From assembly GCA_963277665.1 (NCBI GenBank), contig OY728165.1, forward strand, positions 1,151,618,050-1,151,682,049: a stretch of 64,000 nucleotides of DNA, given 5' to 3'. The number at the start of each line of letters is the position of its first letter. Position 1 is the stretch's first letter. The translations under genes were made by a program, and so were the position numbers. Source of the DNA: Viscum album (lineage: Eukaryota; Streptophyta; Magnoliopsida; Santalales; Viscaceae). Below the pieces are notes generated by a model that had not been told where the DNA came from, made no database searches, and saw only the letters and a list, made by a program, of their open reading frames with translations. Shown piece by piece: positions 61,875 through 64,000 of this stretch.

Positions 61875-64000
61875 TGTTTCAGCTGGAAATGGGGATGACC
61901 TCATTTGTTTAAGTTTCAAACATTCCATTCGGTTTCTAACTGGTTTATTTGTAGAACCCAAAATTTCTAAAGATTCTATATCCATTTGGACCTACTTTCC
62001 AAAGGTAGGTACTCATTAGTTTTGGATTGATGAGGCTCAATAATTTTCATTGGATGAGAGGATGGGAGGTCAGACTCATCACACCTTTTTGGGGGGAATT
62101 ATTGTCTACTTTGGGAATCTCTTATTGATTTGAGTTATGTTCGTGAATCCTTATTAATTTACCAAGCATAAAAATGATTTTTCCATTAGATTTTAATGTC
62201 AACGATATGTATGAGATTTAGAGAATATTTTATATGTATTCTAGGTTCTTCATCTATAGATAATCATCTGTATGTATTGGATATTCTTAGTCAATGGTAT
62301 CCTTCAATACATTATATAGAATTCTCTTGGTCATTATGATGACCATACTGGTTTTAGAGCCACTCAGTGGGGTACTTGAAGTTTATTGTCATTCAGAAGG
62401 ACATATATTATTTTTGAGTTGGGATCATACCCGCAGATTGGCTACCTATGTATCCTTATTAGAAAAAGAATCATAACCCATATAGTTTGAGAATTAAGAT
62501 ATAGAATAATTTCATACGGGACATATGATAATTAACGGGTGATATGATTGAACTTTAAAAAGGCTTTCTATGTACAATACTTTTAAGGCAGAGATCAAAT
62601 TCCACGAAGTTTGATTAAGAAATTTGGGGCCTACATATGATTAACGGCCCAAAGGGATGTGTTGTGGTTACTTTTACACTCTAATCTCACATGAGTCATG
62701 TGCGGTGTGAGAAACAAGTGGTATTGGTAAACCTGATGATTTGTTCCATAAAACGTGTTGTCACAAGGAATGATATGGGGCTTTTGTATGTGTGACTAAC
62801 CAAGTAGATGAATACTAGGATTAACTTCTGGGAAGAAGCCCTGGAACAAGGTCCATAAAGGTGTTTGTGCTTTATAGAGATTTGGATACATTAACTTGGG
62901 TTTTACTCCTGAGGTGGATGCCCAAATTAGGGGGGACTTATGATTGGGGTTTACTCATGAGAAGGAGTCCTAGATTAAAGGAGACTTGTAACATGGGGCG
63001 TATTCCTGAGAAGGAGGACCAAATTTAAAGGGGACATGGGGCTTACTCCTAATGAGGATGCCTTTTAATAGGGTCCATAAAGGTATTTGTGATTTATGGA
63101 GATTTAGATTCTTAATTTGGGGCTTACTCTGGAAGAGGAGGCCAGATTAAAGGGACATGAGATTTGGGGCTTACTTCTGAAAATGAGGCCCAGGTTAGGG
63201 AACTTGGAGCTTACACTTAAAGAAGATGCCCATATTTGGGAACTTCTCATCTTAAATGATGAAGATGAAATGAATGAAATCTCAAACCACAGTGACATAA
63301 TTTTTATTAGTCACAATGTTTTGATCTATATTCCACAGAACCACATTCAGATAAAGAATACAAAAAAGAAATCGTGACGTAAGTAGCTTTGGAGAGGGTT
63401 TTGAAGGATAGATCTCGAAAAGGATTGGTTAATTTGAAGAAAAAAGTTGAATAGAAAGGAGGGGCACTTAAAAAGAGGCAGGCGCACAAGTCCTATTTGG
63501 GGGCGGAAGTCTTGGTCACGCAACTATACTTGCAAAACATTGGTGTACATGGGATACTGTTAACCAATAGGGTAATACATGGGCGAGACTTGGCTCAAGC
63601 CCTTAGTATTATCCATAAAGGCTTCTAAAAGGGCGGTGCACATGTTCTGTTGAAGGGATAATGTGGCGCGCAAGTGCGGACATTTCCCATAAGTGTTAAA
63701 CACTTAGGCGTGCAAGTGTTGATGAATTTCAACACTTAGGCCTTGTTCCCCCTCTTTAGATCTTATATTCTAGGTATGAAATTACCTTATAAGTGTTTAG
63801 AAGACTTCATGAAAATACTAGGGCGTCGAGAGCTTAAATCTGATTTTAGGAATTTTCGTCCCCAAAATGGGGGGCCCACAAGGGGTATTTATAGGACATT
63901 GAGTACATTGGGGGGAAATAAAATAGGGCACACAAGTCACTTGTGCGACCAATATATGGAACTCAAGTATACTTGTGTGACCATGGTGAAACTTGCACGA
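61875..64000 (-). repeat. 5' LTR of the Ogre-like element, cut by window end
   Basis: It starts (plus strand) TGTTTCAGCTGG and matches 41,131-43,250 colinearly: the same minisatellite-like block (62,880-63,245), the same TATA site (63,886-63,893) and the same CAAGT motifs. The U3 end lies outside the window. Confidence 0.85.

Larger units (their letters stand above)
41131..64000 (-). mobile_element. Tat/Ogre-lineage giant Ty3/gypsy retrotransposon (right end beyond window)
   Basis: Two direct LTR copies start at 41,131 and 61,875. Between them the minus strand carries a PBS-like site, ORF1, gag, protease, RT, RNase H, a second RNase H and integrase; then come a repeat-rich 3' region and a gene on the opposite strand. 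Very large size, an ORF before gag, dual RNase H, tandem repeats in the 3' region and an extra ORF between pol and the 3' LTR are reported traits of the Tat/Ogre lineage. All sense frames are heavily broken. The visible LTR parts differ by roughly 15% by eye, so this is an old insertion. The target-site duplication cannot be checked because the right end is outside the window. Confidence 0.85.

Overview
The window looks like nuclear DNA from a flowering plant with a large, repeat-filled genome. It is strongly AT-rich. I found no intact host gene, rRNA, tRNA, CRISPR array or prokaryotic-style operon. Everything recognisable is mobile-element DNA at different stages of decay. The species cannot be told from the sequence.

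Layout. (1) Positions 1-22,289 are old AT-rich intergenic DNA without a credible gene. They contain two pairs of diverged direct repeats (about 805-3,085 with 6,334-8,585, and about 8,581-10,450 with 14,111-15,970). Both pairs are offset by about 5.5 kb and they meet at about 8,583. (2) From 22,290 to 26,754, and again from 38,144 to about 41,130, lies a dead minus-strand Ty3/gypsy chromovirus (Tekay/Del-like: zinc-knuckle gag, DTGAS protease, RT, RNase H, integrase, chromodomain remnant, one LTR). (3) A plus-strand Athila-type Ty3/gypsy element (26,756-38,143) sits inside the chromovirus RT region. It has two 1.9-kb LTRs, a tRNA-Asp-type PBS, gag-pol in one frame broken by nine stops and one frameshift, and a polypurine tract. 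(4) From 41,131 to beyond the right edge lies a very large (over 22.8 kb) minus-strand element of the Tat/Ogre lineage. Its right-hand (5') LTR is cut by the window end. It carries a PBS-like site, a long ORF1 with repeated HTP peptides, gag, protease, RT, RNase H, a second RNase H and integrase, then a repeat-rich 3' region. Next to the 3' LTR is a multi-exon gene on the opposite (plus) strand that encodes a plant mobile domain (PMD) protein with a coiled-coil tail.

How the parts relate. The chromovirus is the host of the Athila insertion. By eye the Athila LTRs differ by roughly 4-9% and the visible Ogre LTR parts by roughly 15%, so the Athila insertion appears younger. The Athila right junction is clean (5-bp GTACC), but the left junction repeats 379 bp of the chromovirus and lacks the first about 10 bp of the LTR, so something other than a simple insertion happened there. 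The most interesting unit is the antisense spliced PMD gene in the Ogre-like element. It has about six short introns, which could persist through retrotransposition only because the gene is antisense to the genomic RNA. Its own TATA box is divergent from the element's sense TATA box, with copies of a GCGCAAGT-like motif around both. All percentages are hand estimates; none was computed.
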